Assembly (NCBI RefSeq): GCF_009727155.1
Contig: NZ_WNWM01000002.1
Location: 2,790,001 to 2,854,000, forward strand
DNA length: 64,000 nt
DNA from: Pseudoduganella dura
GTDB taxonomy: Bacteria > Pseudomonadota > Gammaproteobacteria > Burkholderiales > Burkholderiaceae_D
Direction of reading: 5' to 3'
Shown here: piece by piece, positions 16,969-25,757 of the stretch
How the letters are laid out: each line of letters begins with the position of its first letter
Position numbering within the stretch: the stretch's first letter is position 1
Made by a program: the position numbers and the translations under genes
The notes under the pieces: model-generated
Seen by the model: only the letters and a program-made list of their open reading frames with translations
The model's database searches: none
What the model was told of the DNA's origin: nothing

Positions 16969-17961
16969 ATGGCTGCCGCGAAACCCGACGCTGGATTGAC
17001 GATGGAAGACCTGGCCCAGCTGGCGGGCGTTTCCAAGATCACCGTGTCGCGCGCGCTGCGTAACAGTCCTCTCGTGACGGACGCCACCCGCGACAAGGTG
17101 CGCCGCGTGGCCGAGGAACAGGGCTATCGCTTCAATGTGAGCGCTCGCAACCTGCGGATGGGCCGTTCGTACTCGGTGGCGGTTGTGGTGGAAATGACAC
17201 CCGCGAAGGGCCGGCCGATGTCCGATCCGTATCCGCTGGAACTGCTGGGCGGCATCACGCAGGAGCTGACCACGGCCGGCTACAGCGTGGTACTGACCTC
17301 GAAACAGTTGCTGGACACGGCCCCGGTGCGCGGCGCGGACGGTCTGATTTTGCTGGGCCAGGGTTCGCACGGCGAAGCCGTGACGGCGCTGAAGAAGGCC
17401 GGCCTGCCGCTGGTGGTCTGGGGCGCGCCGGAACCGGAGTCCGGCACGGTGGTGGTCGGCAGCGACAACCGCAAGGGCGGCATCAGCGCGGCCCACCGCT
17501 TTCTCGAACTGGGCCGCAAGAAGCTGGTGTTCCTGGGCGACGTGGACCATGCCGAGGTACAGGAGCGCTGCGCGGGCTTCATCGGCGCGATCGGCAACCA
17601 GGGCAGCGTGCACATCATGCGCCCCAAGGCGTTCACGTTCGAAGCCGGGTTCGACTGCATCTCGGCACTGCTGAAGAAGAAAAGCCACGGCTTCGACGGC
17701 GTGTTCGCCGCCAGCGACCTGCTGGCCATGGGCGCGATCCGCGCGCTGGCCGAGAAAAACCTGCACGTGCCGGAAATCGTCTCCGTCATCGGCTACGACG
17801 ATACGCCCGGCGCCGCCAGCTTCGTACCGCCCCTGACATCGGTCCACCAGTACCTGCGCGACGGCGGCGTGCTGCTGGCGAAAAAAATGCTGGACCTGAT
17901 CAACGGCCAGCCCGTCTCGTCCGAAATGCTGTCCACCACGCTGATGGTGCGGCAGACCTGA
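16969..17961 (+). CDS. LacI-family transcriptional regulator (divergent from the TonB receptor)
   Basis: 330 residues. The N-terminal helix-turn-helix plus hinge helix is LTMEDLAQLAGVSKITVSRALRNSPLVTDATRDKV (residues 10-44), followed by a periplasmic-binding-protein-like effector domain (SVAVVVEMTP...GLILLGQG...VVGSDNRKGG...GVFAASDLLAMGAIRAL...VSVIGYDDTP). It most likely binds the double operator in its own upstream region and controls the receptor and itself, releasing when a sugar of the pathway binds. The GH65 operon follows 79 bases downstream on the same strand. Confidence 0.93.
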   Translation: MAAAKPDAGLTMEDLAQLAGVSKITVSRALRNSPLVTDATRDKVRRVAEEQGYRFNVSARNLRMGRSYSVAVVVEMTPAKGRPMSDPYPLELLGGITQELTTAGYSVVLTSKQLLDTAPVRGADGLILLGQGSHGEAVTALKKAGLPLVVWGAPEPESGTVVVGSDNRKGGISAAHRFLELGRKKLVFLGDVDHAEVQERCAGFIGAIGNQGSVHIMRPKAFTFEAGFDCISALLKKKSHGFDGVFAASDLLAMGAIRALAEKNLHVPEIVSVIGYDDTPGAASFVPPLTSVHQYLRDGGVLLAKKMLDLINGQPVSSEMLSTTLMVRQT

Positions 17962-18015
17962 ATTTCCATGAATGGCTTCCGCGGTGCCGCTGCACTGCTT
18001 ATTTTTCACACATCA

Positions 18016-18031
18016 TTCAAACCGGTTTGAA
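18016..18031 (+). promoter_or_regulatory. Palindromic operator TTCAAACCGGTTTGAA upstream of the GH65 gene
   Basis: A perfect 16-bp palindrome with a central CG, ending where the ribosome site AAGGAGA begins, 10 bases before the start codon. AAACCGGTTT cores are common among LacI-family operators. Its sequence differs from the operators at 16.9 kb, so it probably belongs to the second LacI protein encoded at 22381-23391. A repressor here would block transcription through the leader. Confidence 0.7.
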
Positions 18032-18040
18032 GGAGACACG

Positions 18041-20371
18041 ATGCAAGCCCGGAACCACCGCTTTCCCCCTGATCCCTGGTGCCTGCGCGAAGATGCGCCG
18101 GATCCCGCCACGCATTTCCTGAACGAGACCCTGTTCGCCCTGGGCAATGGCTACATCGGCGTGCGCGGCACGGCGGAGGAAGGCTGGAGCGGCCCGGGCG
18201 GCACGTCGCGGGACGGGACCTACCTGAACGGCTTCTACGAATCCGAATCGATCCATTACCCGGAAACGGCTCATGCACTGGCGAAGACCAACCAGTTCAT
18301 GCTCAATGTGCCGAATGCGAAGGGCATTGCGATCTGGGTCGAGGAGGAACGCTTCGACCCGCTGCAAGGCAGGCTGGAAAATTACCAGCGTTCGCTGGAC
18401 CTGCGCCGGGGCGTGCTGGAACGCTCGCTGACATGGACCTCGCCCTCGGGCCGGTCGATCGCGCTGCGCAGCCGCCGCCTGGTATGCCTCGACAACCGGC
18501 ACCTGCTGGCATTCGAGGTGGAAGTCACGCCGCTGAACTTTTCCGGCACGGTGCGCATCGTGTCGTCGCTCGATGGCGCCGTGCAGAACCTGGAAGCGGG
18601 CGACGATCCCCGCATCGGTTCGGCCGTTTCCGGCGCTTCGCTGCAATTGCTGTCGGCGGAACAGGAAGGCGACTTCTGCGCGCTGGTGCAGCGCACCCGC
18701 AACAGCGGCTTCATGCTGGTCAGCGCCACGCTGACCGAGGTGGATGGCAAGGGCACGGTGGAAGCGCAATGCAGCCGCGACGGCCTGCGGCTGGAGCAGA
18801 CGTATGCGCTGCCTGCCGTGCAGGGCGAGAAAATCACCGTGCGCAAGTACGCGTGCTACCACACGTCGCGCGATTATCCGGAAGACGAACTGCTCACGCG
18901 CAGCTGCGACGTGCTGGAAGTGGCGCTGCGCGGCGGGTTCGACGTGCTGGCCGCCCGCCAGGCCGCGTACCTGGCCGATTTCTGGCAGCAGTCCGACGTG
19001 GAAATCGATGGCGACGACCTGCTGCAGCAGGGGATCCGCTTCAACCAGTACCACCTGCTGCAATCGGTGGGACGCGACGGCAAGACCAACATCTCCGCCA
19101 AGGGCGTGACGGGCGAAGGCTACGAAGGCCATTATTTCTGGGACACGGAAATCTACATCTTCCCCTTCTTCCTGTACAACAAACCGGAGATCGCCCGCGC
19201 GCTGCTGGAATACCGGTGGGCGGGCCTGGAATCGGCGCGCCGCCGCGCGCGCCAGATGTCGCACCCGAAGGGCGCGCTGTACCCGTGGCGCACCATCGCC
19301 GGCGAGGAATGCTCGGCCTATTTCCCGGCCGGCACAGCGCAGTACCACATCAATGCCGACATCGCCTATTCGATCCGCCAGTACCTTGATGCGACGGGCG
19401 ACGACGCCTGGCTGCGCGCCCACGGCGCGGAAATCGTGATGGAAACGGCGCGCATCTGGACCGGCATCGGCACCTACGACCGCCACGGCAGCTTCGTCAT
19501 CAACGAGGTGACAGGGCCGGACGAGTACACGGCCCTGGTCAACAACAACTACTACACCAACGCGATGGCGCAGGCCCACCTGGAGTTCGCCGCCGCCATC
19601 GCCGCCCGGCTTGCCGGCGAATTCCCGGAAGATTACGCCCGCATCGCGCAATCGATGGACCTCGCTCCGGGCGAGCCGGAGGAATGGGCCAACGCCGCGC
19701 GGCTGATGCTGCTGCCCTACGACACCGCACTGCAGATCCACGAGCAGGACGACAGTTTCCTGTCGAAGAAGCGCTGGGACTTCGCCAACACGCCGCCGGG
19801 TAATTACCCGCTGCTGCTGAACTACCACCCGATGGTGATCTACCGTCACCAGGTGTGCAAGCAGGCCGACGTGGTGCTGGCGCTGCTGCTGCTGTCGGCC
19901 CGCTTCGGGCAGGACGACAAGCGGCGCGACTTCGACTACTACGAAGCCGTGACCACGCACGACTCGTCTCTGTCGTCGTGCATCTTCTCGATCATTGCCG
20001 CCGAAGTGGGCTATGCCGACAAGGCCTACGACTACTTCATGGAAACGGCCCGCCTCGACCTGGACGACACGCACGGCAACACCTGCCACGGCGTGCACAC
20101 GGCCGCCATGGCGGGCACCTGGCTGGGCGTGGCGTACGGCTTCGGCGGCATGCGCACCGATGGCGGCAGCCTGCGCTTCGCCCCCACGCTGCCGGCGCGC
20201 TGGCAGGGCTACCGCTTTCGCATCCAGCTGCGCGGCTGCCTGCTGCAGGTCGGCGTGAATGGCGCCGGCACCACCTACCGGCTGGTGCAGGGCGAAGCGC
20301 TGCAGTTCACCCACCATGGCAAGCCGGTCGCGCTGACCGCCGCCCAACCCGAACACCAGGAGGCCGCATGA
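18041..20371 (+). CDS. GH65 disaccharide phosphorylase (maltose phosphorylase type)
   Basis: 776 residues, typical for GH65. The N-terminal beta-sandwich begins NHRFPPDPWCLREDAPDPATHFLNETLFALGNGYIGVRG, the (alpha/alpha)6 barrel contains VTGEGYEGHYFWDTEIYIFPFF, and the catalytic acid is Glu495 in INEVTGPDEYTALVNNNYYTN. TTHDSSLSSC near residue 640 is the phosphate-binding segment. The enzyme cleaves an alpha-linked glucose disaccharide with phosphate to beta-glucose-1-phosphate and glucose. No signal peptide, so cytosolic. Maltose is most likely; kojibiose, nigerose or trehalose cannot be excluded. The ATG has AAGGAGA at good spacing; the stop overlaps pgmB by 4 bases. Confidence 0.9.
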   Translation: MQARNHRFPPDPWCLREDAPDPATHFLNETLFALGNGYIGVRGTAEEGWSGPGGTSRDGTYLNGFYESESIHYPETAHALAKTNQFMLNVPNAKGIAIWVEEERFDPLQGRLENYQRSLDLRRGVLERSLTWTSPSGRSIALRSRRLVCLDNRHLLAFEVEVTPLNFSGTVRIVSSLDGAVQNLEAGDDPRIGSAVSGASLQLLSAEQEGDFCALVQRTRNSGFMLVSATLTEVDGKGTVEAQCSRDGLRLEQTYALPAVQGEKITVRKYACYHTSRDYPEDELLTRSCDVLEVALRGGFDVLAARQAAYLADFWQQSDVEIDGDDLLQQGIRFNQYHLLQSVGRDGKTNISAKGVTGEGYEGHYFWDTEIYIFPFFLYNKPEIARALLEYRWAGLESARRRARQMSHPKGALYPWRTIAGEECSAYFPAGTAQYHINADIAYSIRQYLDATGDDAWLRAHGAEIVMETARIWTGIGTYDRHGSFVINEVTGPDEYTALVNNNYYTNAMAQAHLEFAAAIAARLAGEFPEDYARIAQSMDLAPGEPEEWANAARLMLLPYDTALQIHEQDDSFLSKKRWDFANTPPGNYPLLLNYHPMVIYRHQVCKQADVVLALLLLSARFGQDDKRRDFDYYEAVTTHDSSLSSCIFSIIAAEVGYADKAYDYFMETARLDLDDTHGNTCHGVHTAAMAGTWLGVAYGFGGMRTDGGSLRFAPTLPARWQGYRFRIQLRGCLLQVGVNGAGTTYRLVQGEALQFTHHGKPVALTAAQPEHQEAA

Positions 20372-21027
20372 ACCCCGGAACCCCGCGTAACCTGAAGGAA
20401 TTCAAGGCCGTGATCTTCGACCTCGATGGCGTGATCACCGATACCGCCCGCTACCACTACCTGGCCTGGAAGCGGCTGGCCGAGGCGCAGGGCGTGCATT
20501 TCGACGAAGCGTTCAACGAGCACCTGAAAGGCATCGACCGGATGGGATCGCTCGACCTGATCCTGGCCTCGTCCCCCCGCGGTTACACCGCCGAGGAAAA
20601 GCTGGCGCTGGCCACGGAGAAGAACGAGCATTACAAGGAGCTGATCGCCACGATGTCGCCGGCCGACCTGCTACCCGGCGCCATCGAGGCGCTCGACGCA
20701 TGCCGGGCGGCCGGGTTGAAGATCGGCCTGGCTTCCGTGAGCCGCAATGCGTTCACGGTGCTGGACAGCCTGGGCATCACCGGCAAGTTCGATTACGTGG
20801 TCGACGCCGGCACGATCGCCCGCGGCAAGCCCGATCCGGAGATTTTCCTGAAGGCGGCGCGCGAACTGGGCGTGGCGCCGCCCGAGTGCTTCGGCGTCGA
20901 GGATGCGGTGGCCGGCGTGGCGTCGATCAAGGCGGCGGAGATGTACGCGATCGGGGTCGGCGATCCCCGGGTGCTGGCGGAAGCCGACATCGTGATCCCG
21001 GACCTGACGGCGTTTTCCCTGGCTTGA
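20368..21027 (+). CDS. pgmB: beta-Phosphoglucomutase
   Basis: 219 residues, HAD superfamily. FDLDGVITDTARYHYLAWKRLAE gives nucleophile Asp18 and acid/base Asp20 with the cap start; HLKGIDRMGSLDLIL is the beta-PGM substrate-specificity signature, ASVSRNA and GKPDPEIFLKAARELGV...FGVEDAVAGVASIKAA complete the active site. It converts beta-glucose-1-phosphate from the GH65 enzyme to glucose-6-phosphate. ATGA overlap with the GH65 gene shows translational coupling and confirms the pathway. Confidence 0.96.
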   Translation: MNPGTPRNLKEFKAVIFDLDGVITDTARYHYLAWKRLAEAQGVHFDEAFNEHLKGIDRMGSLDLILASSPRGYTAEEKLALATEKNEHYKELIATMSPADLLPGAIEALDACRAAGLKIGLASVSRNAFTVLDSLGITGKFDYVVDAGTIARGKPDPEIFLKAARELGVAPPECFGVEDAVAGVASIKAAEMYAIGVGDPRVLAEADIVIPDLTAFSLA

Positions 21028-21062
21028 CCACAATAAAATCATAACCGCCGGGAGGAGACACC

Positions 21063-22340
21063 ATGCAACGCCGCCGTATCCTGTTCATCCTGTTCCTGAT
21101 TTACTTCGTGTTCGCGATCCTGCTCAACAGCGTGGGCACCGTGATCCTTCAGGTCATCAACAACTACGGCGTCGGCAAGTCCGCCGCCAGCGTGCTGGAA
21201 GGGTTCAAGGACCTGCCGATCGCGATCGTGTCGTTCCTGGTGGCGTCGTTCCTGCCGCGGCTGGGCTACAAGCGCGCCATGCTGGCCGGGCTGGCGATCG
21301 TGACCGGCGCATGCCTGGCGATGCCGCTGGTGCCGGGGTTTGCCACCGCCAAGCTGCTGTTCCTGTGCGTGGGCGTGGCGTTCGCGCTGGTGAAGGTTTC
21401 CGTCTACTCGACGCTGGGCCTGGTCGCCACGGGCCGCAAGGAGCACGCCGGCATCATGAACACGCTGGAAGGCTTCTTCATGGTGGGCGTGCTGTGCGCC
21501 TACTGGGTGTTCAGTTTCTTCATCGATTCGGCCAACCCGCGTTCGCAAAGCTGGCTGAACGTCTACTGGCCGCTGGCGGCGCTGTGCGCGCTGACGTTCA
21601 TCCTGCTGCTGGGCACCCGTTTCGACGAGCGGCTGGCCGCGCCGCCGGCCGGCAGCACGCCGGCGCAGGATTTCGCCGCCATGCTCAAGCTGTTCTTCAA
21701 GCCGCTGGTGTGCATCTTCGTGCTCACCGCCTTCCTGTACGTGCTGATCGAGCAGAGCGTCGGTACCTGGCTACCCACCTTCAACAACGAGATCCTCCAC
21801 CTGCCGGCGGCCATGAGCGTGCAGGTCACCAGTATCTTCGCCGCCTGCCTGGCGATCGGGCGGCTGTCGGCCGGCGTGGTGTTGCGCCGCCTGCACTGGT
21901 ACCCGGTGATGAATGGCTGCCTGGTCGGCATGGGCGCCGTGGTGCTGGTGGCGCTGCCGCTGACGCACGGCGTGGTGCCGGACCCCGGCATCACCTGGTT
22001 CACGGCGCCGGCGGCCACGTTCCTGTTCCCGCTGATCGGCCTGTTCATGGCGCCGATCTATCCGGGCATCAACTCGGTGATGCTGAGCTCCCTGCCCCAG
22101 CACCAGCACGCGCCGATGACGGGGCTGCTGGTGATCTTCTCGGCGCTGGGCGGCACCACGGGATCGCTGATCACCGGCTACGTGTTCGGCGCCTTCAGCG
22201 GCCATTTCGCGTTCTACCTGACCCTGGTGCCGATCGCCGTTGTGCTGGTGATGCTGTTCTTCTTCCGCCGCGCGGTGGAAGGCGCCAACGGCGGCGGCGG
22301 CGCGCAGGCCTCCGCTATAATCGGCGGCCAGTCGCACTGA
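21063..22340 (+). CDS. MFS sugar transporter of the GH65 operon
   Basis: 425 residues with twelve predicted transmembrane helices; the first starts at ILFILFLIYFVFAILLNSVG. GFKDLPIAIVSFLVASFLPRLGYKRAM resembles the loop 2-3 MFS motif and the C-terminal half has VNNEILHLPAAMSVQ-like periplasmic loops followed by conserved Gly-rich helices. Located 35 bases after pgmB with the ribosome site GGAGGAG, it should be the inner-membrane importer for the disaccharide that the TonB receptor brings to the periplasm. It may be a proton symporter; substrate inferred from context only. Confidence 0.87.
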   Translation: MQRRRILFILFLIYFVFAILLNSVGTVILQVINNYGVGKSAASVLEGFKDLPIAIVSFLVASFLPRLGYKRAMLAGLAIVTGACLAMPLVPGFATAKLLFLCVGVAFALVKVSVYSTLGLVATGRKEHAGIMNTLEGFFMVGVLCAYWVFSFFIDSANPRSQSWLNVYWPLAALCALTFILLLGTRFDERLAAPPAGSTPAQDFAAMLKLFFKPLVCIFVLTAFLYVLIEQSVGTWLPTFNNEILHLPAAMSVQVTSIFAACLAIGRLSAGVVLRRLHWYPVMNGCLVGMGAVVLVALPLTHGVVPDPGITWFTAPAATFLFPLIGLFMAPIYPGINSVMLSSLPQHQHAPMTGLLVIFSALGGTTGSLITGYVFGAFSGHFAFYLTLVPIAVVLVMLFFFRRAVEGANGGGGAQASAIIGGQSH

Positions 22341-22380
22341 CTTCGGCACTGATTTCCGCCCTGCTCTTCCCTGCCGCCGC

Positions 22381-23391
22381 ATGAACCTGAAAGCCCTGGC
22401 CGACACGCTCGGCATGTCGAAGACCACCGTCAGCCGCGCGCTGAACGGCTATCCGGAGGTGTCCGAGGCCACGCGCCAGCGCGTGCTGGCCGCGGCCGCC
22501 GCCAGCGGCTACCGGGCCAATCCCGTGGCGCGCCACCTCGCCGTGGGCCGCAGCAACGTGCTGGGCATCCTTTACCCGCTGCTGCCGGCCGACCTGGGCG
22601 ATCCGATGTTCCTCGACGTGGTGGGCGGCATCTCGGGCGCGCTGGAAGCGGCCGGGATGAACTTCATCATCGCGCCCGTGTCGCCCGCGAATGAACTGCC
22701 TTCCTACCAGCAGATGGTGCTGGGCCGGCGCGTGGACGGCCTGATCGTCAGCCGCACGCTGGTGGACGATCCGCGCATCGCGTTCCTGTCGGAAGCGGGG
22801 TTCCCGTTTGTCGCGCATGGGCGGACCGATGCCAGCGCCCATCATGCATGGTTCGACTACGACAACGCGGCGGGCATCCGCCTGGCGCTCGATGCGCTGA
22901 TGGCGCAGGGGCATCGCCGCATCGCCCTGCTCGGCTCGCCCCAGACGCTGAACTTCGCGCGGCAGCGGCGCGACAGTTTTCTTGATTGCTTCAGCCGTGC
23001 CGGGCTGGCGGTCGATCCACGCTACCTGATCGAATCGGCGATCGACCGGCGCAGCGGGTATGGGGCGATGCAGCAATTGCTGGCCTGCGCGGAGCGCCCG
23101 ACCGCCGTGATCGTGGACAACCACCTGTCCGGCGTGGGCGCAGTGCGTGCGCTGCTCGATGCCGGGATTCAGATTGGCCGCGACATGTCGCTGGTGGTGT
23201 GGGGACGGATGGCCGATGCGCTGGCCGGGCTGGATGTCGCGACCATCGACCAGCCCGATGCGCGGGCGGCCGGCGCGAAGATGGGAGCGATGCTGCTGGC
23301 ACTGCTGGAGGGGGCGCCGGCGGCATCGTTGCAGGAACTCTGGCAGCCCGTGCTGCTGCCGGGGGCGTCGATCGGGCGTCGTCCGGACTGA
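22381..23391 (+). CDS. LacI-family regulator closing the GH65 operon
   Basis: 336 residues. The helix-turn-helix and hinge are MNLKALADTLGMSKTTVSRALNGYPEVSEATRQRVLAAAAASGYRANPVARHLAVGRS, starting at residue 1. The effector domain shows VLGILYPLLPADLGDPMFLDVVGGIS, DGLIVSRTLVDD and GHRRIALLGSP. It lies 40 bases after the transporter gene and is probably the regulator of the operon through the TTCAAACCGGTTTGAA site. It is distinct in sequence from the first LacI protein, so two effectors may be read. Confidence 0.92.
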   Translation: MNLKALADTLGMSKTTVSRALNGYPEVSEATRQRVLAAAAASGYRANPVARHLAVGRSNVLGILYPLLPADLGDPMFLDVVGGISGALEAAGMNFIIAPVSPANELPSYQQMVLGRRVDGLIVSRTLVDDPRIAFLSEAGFPFVAHGRTDASAHHAWFDYDNAAGIRLALDALMAQGHRRIALLGSPQTLNFARQRRDSFLDCFSRAGLAVDPRYLIESAIDRRSGYGAMQQLLACAERPTAVIVDNHLSGVGAVRALLDAGIQIGRDMSLVVWGRMADALAGLDVATIDQPDARAAGAKMGAMLLALLEGAPAASLQELWQPVLLPGASIGRRPD

Positions 23392-23404
23392 AGGCAAGGC
23401 AGCG

Positions 23405-24109
23405 TCAGATGGCGCTCGGCAGCTTTTCGATCTGGCGTTCGCTGACGACGGTGAAATCCGCGAGCGATATGCTGGCCTGCCAGATGGCGGTATCGCGTTG
23501 GAACAGGACGCTTACACGTCGTCCATCCACCACCCGGTGGGACAATACCCGCGCGACGTCCTTCAGCACCGGTGTAAAGCCGCTGCCGTCCGGCCGTGAA
23601 AATCCAACGGCAAGCTGGCTGTCCTTGTGCTTGACGTTACTGCCCGGCTGGTGCGCCGAAAACTCGACATAGAGCGCCAGCGTTGGCAGGTCCTTCCGGG
23701 ATTGCGCGCTTTCCTGGAGCTGCTCCACGACCGACACCACGTTCTTGTGGTCCTTGAACAGCCAGCGCGCGGGTTTGTCCATGGTGCTGACAAACAGCAC
23801 ATTTCTGGTTTGAAAATTGCGTCCGGAATATTTACCATCCCCAGCGTCGATGGTCAGCCGGATCATTTCGGTATCGGCCATATTGATCTGTTCGGCCTCC
23901 TGAAAGCTCAGCGCAACAGCTTTTCCCGTTTCCATCGTCTGGTCTTCGACCTTCACCACGCCCGGTCGTTCATCCGGCCCGTTGCTCCAGAATAGGTAGG
24001 CGATCACCGCCGCGCCAGCGAGCAGGCCCAGCAGCACGAGCAGGCTGAGCACCCGGTTGACGGTGACGAAAATGCGGTCTGATCTGGTTGGTGGTGCGGG
24101 GGCTGGCAT
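23405..24109 (-). CDS. Hypothetical single-pass membrane protein
   Basis: 234 residues: a short cytoplasmic N-terminus (MPAPAPPTRSDRIF), one transmembrane helix (residues 17-42, VNRVLSLLVLLGLLAGAAVIAYLFW), then a soluble, probably periplasmic region with no Cys and mixed alpha/beta character (MIRLTIDAGDGKYSGRNFQTRNVLFVSTMDKPARWLFKD). Convergent with the LacI gene, 13 bases between stops, and 0.2 kb before the tRNA-Thr terminator. I do not recognise the family. The A/T-leaning upstream region could hold a promoter at 24110-24180. Confidence 0.75.
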   Translation of the reverse strand: MPAPAPPTRSDRIFVTVNRVLSLLVLLGLLAGAAVIAYLFWSNGPDERPGVVKVEDQTMETGKAVALSFQEAEQINMADTEMIRLTIDAGDGKYSGRNFQTRNVLFVSTMDKPARWLFKDHKNVVSVVEQLQESAQSRKDLPTLALYVEFSAHQPGSNVKHKDSQLAVGFSRPDGSGFTPVLKDVARVLSHRVVDGRRVSVLFQRDTAIWQASISLADFTVVSERQIEKLPSAI

Positions 24110-24255
24110 ATTTACTCGCTTTGAAAGTTAACAACTGAGTACCATCCGCGTGATTATGATGGATTTGATAACTTTCGCGCAGGGCCTGGCCTTAGGGAGG
24201 CATTAAATGCCGATGCTACCAGGGGGAAGCGGCAAGACGCGCGCCGGCGCAATGC

Positions 24256-24285
24256 AAAAAGGGCCACATGCGATGCATGTGACCC
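24256..24285 (-). terminator. Terminator of the sspB-tRNA-Thr transcript
   Basis: On the minus strand GGGGTCACATGC pairs with GCATGTGGCCC across a 3-nt loop and is followed by five T, 22 bases after the tRNA 3' end. A classic intrinsic terminator. Confidence 0.85.
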
Positions 24286-24306
24286 CTTTCGATTGCTATG
24301 CGATTC

Positions 24307-24382
<76 letters not shown>

Positions 24383-24408
24383 GTGATCTGGACAGCGAAG
24401 ATTATACG

Positions 24409-24912
24409 CTATTTGATCCTGGTGAGGGTGGGCCGGCCGCCCTTCTTGGGACCATCGCCGCCATCATCCGGGCCATTGTCGTCGGAGCGCGACGGTGCGG
24501 GCACAGGCGCGGGCGAGGAAGACGGCGACGGCACGGAAGACAGCGTCGGCGCCGGAGGTTCCGCGGTAGGGGCCGGCACAGGCGACGACGAAGACTGCCC
24601 CAGCACCGGCTCGAACGCCATGCCCTGCCCGTTCTCGTTCGCGTAAATCGCCATCACGTTATTGACGGGCACGTAGATCTCGCGCGACACGCCGCCGAAG
24701 CGGGCATTGAAGCGGATGCTGTCGTTGTCCATCTTCAGGCCGGAGGTGGCGCCGTAGCTGATGTTGAGCACGATCTCGCCCTTCTTCACGTACTCCATCG
24801 GCACCGTGGTCGCGGAATCGACTTTCACCGCCAGGTACGGCGTGTAGCCGCAATCCGTGCACCATTCGTAGATGGCGCGCAGCATGTAGGGCTTGGTTGA
24901 AATTTCTGCCAT
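24409..24912 (-). CDS. sspB: ClpXP protease specificity-enhancing factor SspB
   Basis: 167 residues. The N-terminal two thirds match SspB (STKPYMLRAIYEWCTDCGYTPYLAV...GEIVLNISYGATSGLKMDNDSIRFNARFGGVSREIYVPVNNVMAIYANENGQGM). The last ~65 residues are a Pro/Ser-rich linker ending in a basic tail (PKKGGRPTLTRIK), the usual ClpX-tethering module. It delivers ssrA-tagged proteins to ClpXP. It is 103 bases downstream of sspA and may be co-transcribed with it and the tRNA. Confidence 0.96.
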   Translation of the reverse strand: MAEISTKPYMLRAIYEWCTDCGYTPYLAVKVDSATTVPMEYVKKGEIVLNISYGATSGLKMDNDSIRFNARFGGVSREIYVPVNNVMAIYANENGQGMAFEPVLGQSSSSPVPAPTAEPPAPTLSSVPSPSSSPAPVPAPSRSDDNGPDDGGDGPKKGGRPTLTRIK

Positions 24913-25015
24913 GACTATTCTTCGAAAGCCGGCGCCCCTACGGCGGCGCCGGTGTTGCGTGAGCTTGTGTGAAGCGGCCGCGAACCTGCCGCGGATTCGC
25001 CCCGGATTTATCCGA

Positions 25016-25627
25016 TCAGCGGCGCATCACTTTCTCGGACGGCGTCAGCGCTTCGATGTAGGCCGGACGCGAGAAGATGCGTTCGGCGTACTTCATCAGC
25101 GGCGCGGCGGTCTTCGACAGTTCGATGCCGTAGTGATCGAGGCGCCACAGCAGCGGCGCCACGGCCACGTCGAGCATCGAGAATTCGTCGCCCAGCATGT
25201 ACTTGTTCTTCAGGAACAGCGGCGCCAGCGTGGTCAGGCGGTCGCGGATTTCGGCGCGGGCCTTGTCGTGGCTCTTGTCGTTCGTCTTGTTGCGCTCGCT
25301 TTCCAGCGTGTGCACGTGCACGAACAGTTCTTTTTCGAAGTTGAACAGCATCAGGCGGGCACGGGCGCGCATCAGCGGGTCGGCCGGCATCAGTTGCGGG
25401 TGCGGGAAGCGCTCGTCGATGTACTCGTTGATGATGTTCGATTCGTACAGGATCAATTCGCGTTCGACGAGAATGGGCACCTGGCCGTACGGGTTCATCG
25501 TCGAGATGTCTTCCGGCTTGTTGAACAGGTCGACGTCGCGCACTTCGAAATCCATGCCTTTTTCAAACAGGACCAGGCGGCAACGCTGAGAAAATGGGCA
25601 GGTGGTGCCCGAGTAGAGAACCATCAT
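25016..25627 (-). CDS. sspA: Stringent starvation protein A (GST-fold)
   Basis: 203 residues with an N-terminal thioredoxin-like GST domain (MVLYSGTTCPFSQRCRLVLFEKGMDFEVRDVDLFNKPEDISTMNPYGQVPILVERELILYESNIINEYIDERFPHP) and an all-helical C-terminal domain ending in TPSEKVMRR. SspA binds RNA polymerase in stationary phase and stress. Context before sspB is conserved in beta- and gammaproteobacteria. Two adjacent ATG codons could start it; the first is used, with AAGGAAC upstream. Confidence 0.95.
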   Translation of the reverse strand: MMVLYSGTTCPFSQRCRLVLFEKGMDFEVRDVDLFNKPEDISTMNPYGQVPILVERELILYESNIINEYIDERFPHPQLMPADPLMRARARLMLFNFEKELFVHVHTLESERNKTNDKSHDKARAEIRDRLTTLAPLFLKNKYMLGDEFSMLDVAVAPLLWRLDHYGIELSKTAAPLMKYAERIFSRPAYIEALTPSEKVMRR

Positions 25628-25757
25628 GTTGGTAGTTCCTTAAGAAAACAAAGGGGGCGAGACCGCGAACGGTTCACCCCAGTTGGCCGCGCGGCAAGGG
25701 ATAGCGCGCGGAGCAAAGACGAGACCTTACCAAAATCGGCAAGCAGAAATCAAATTT

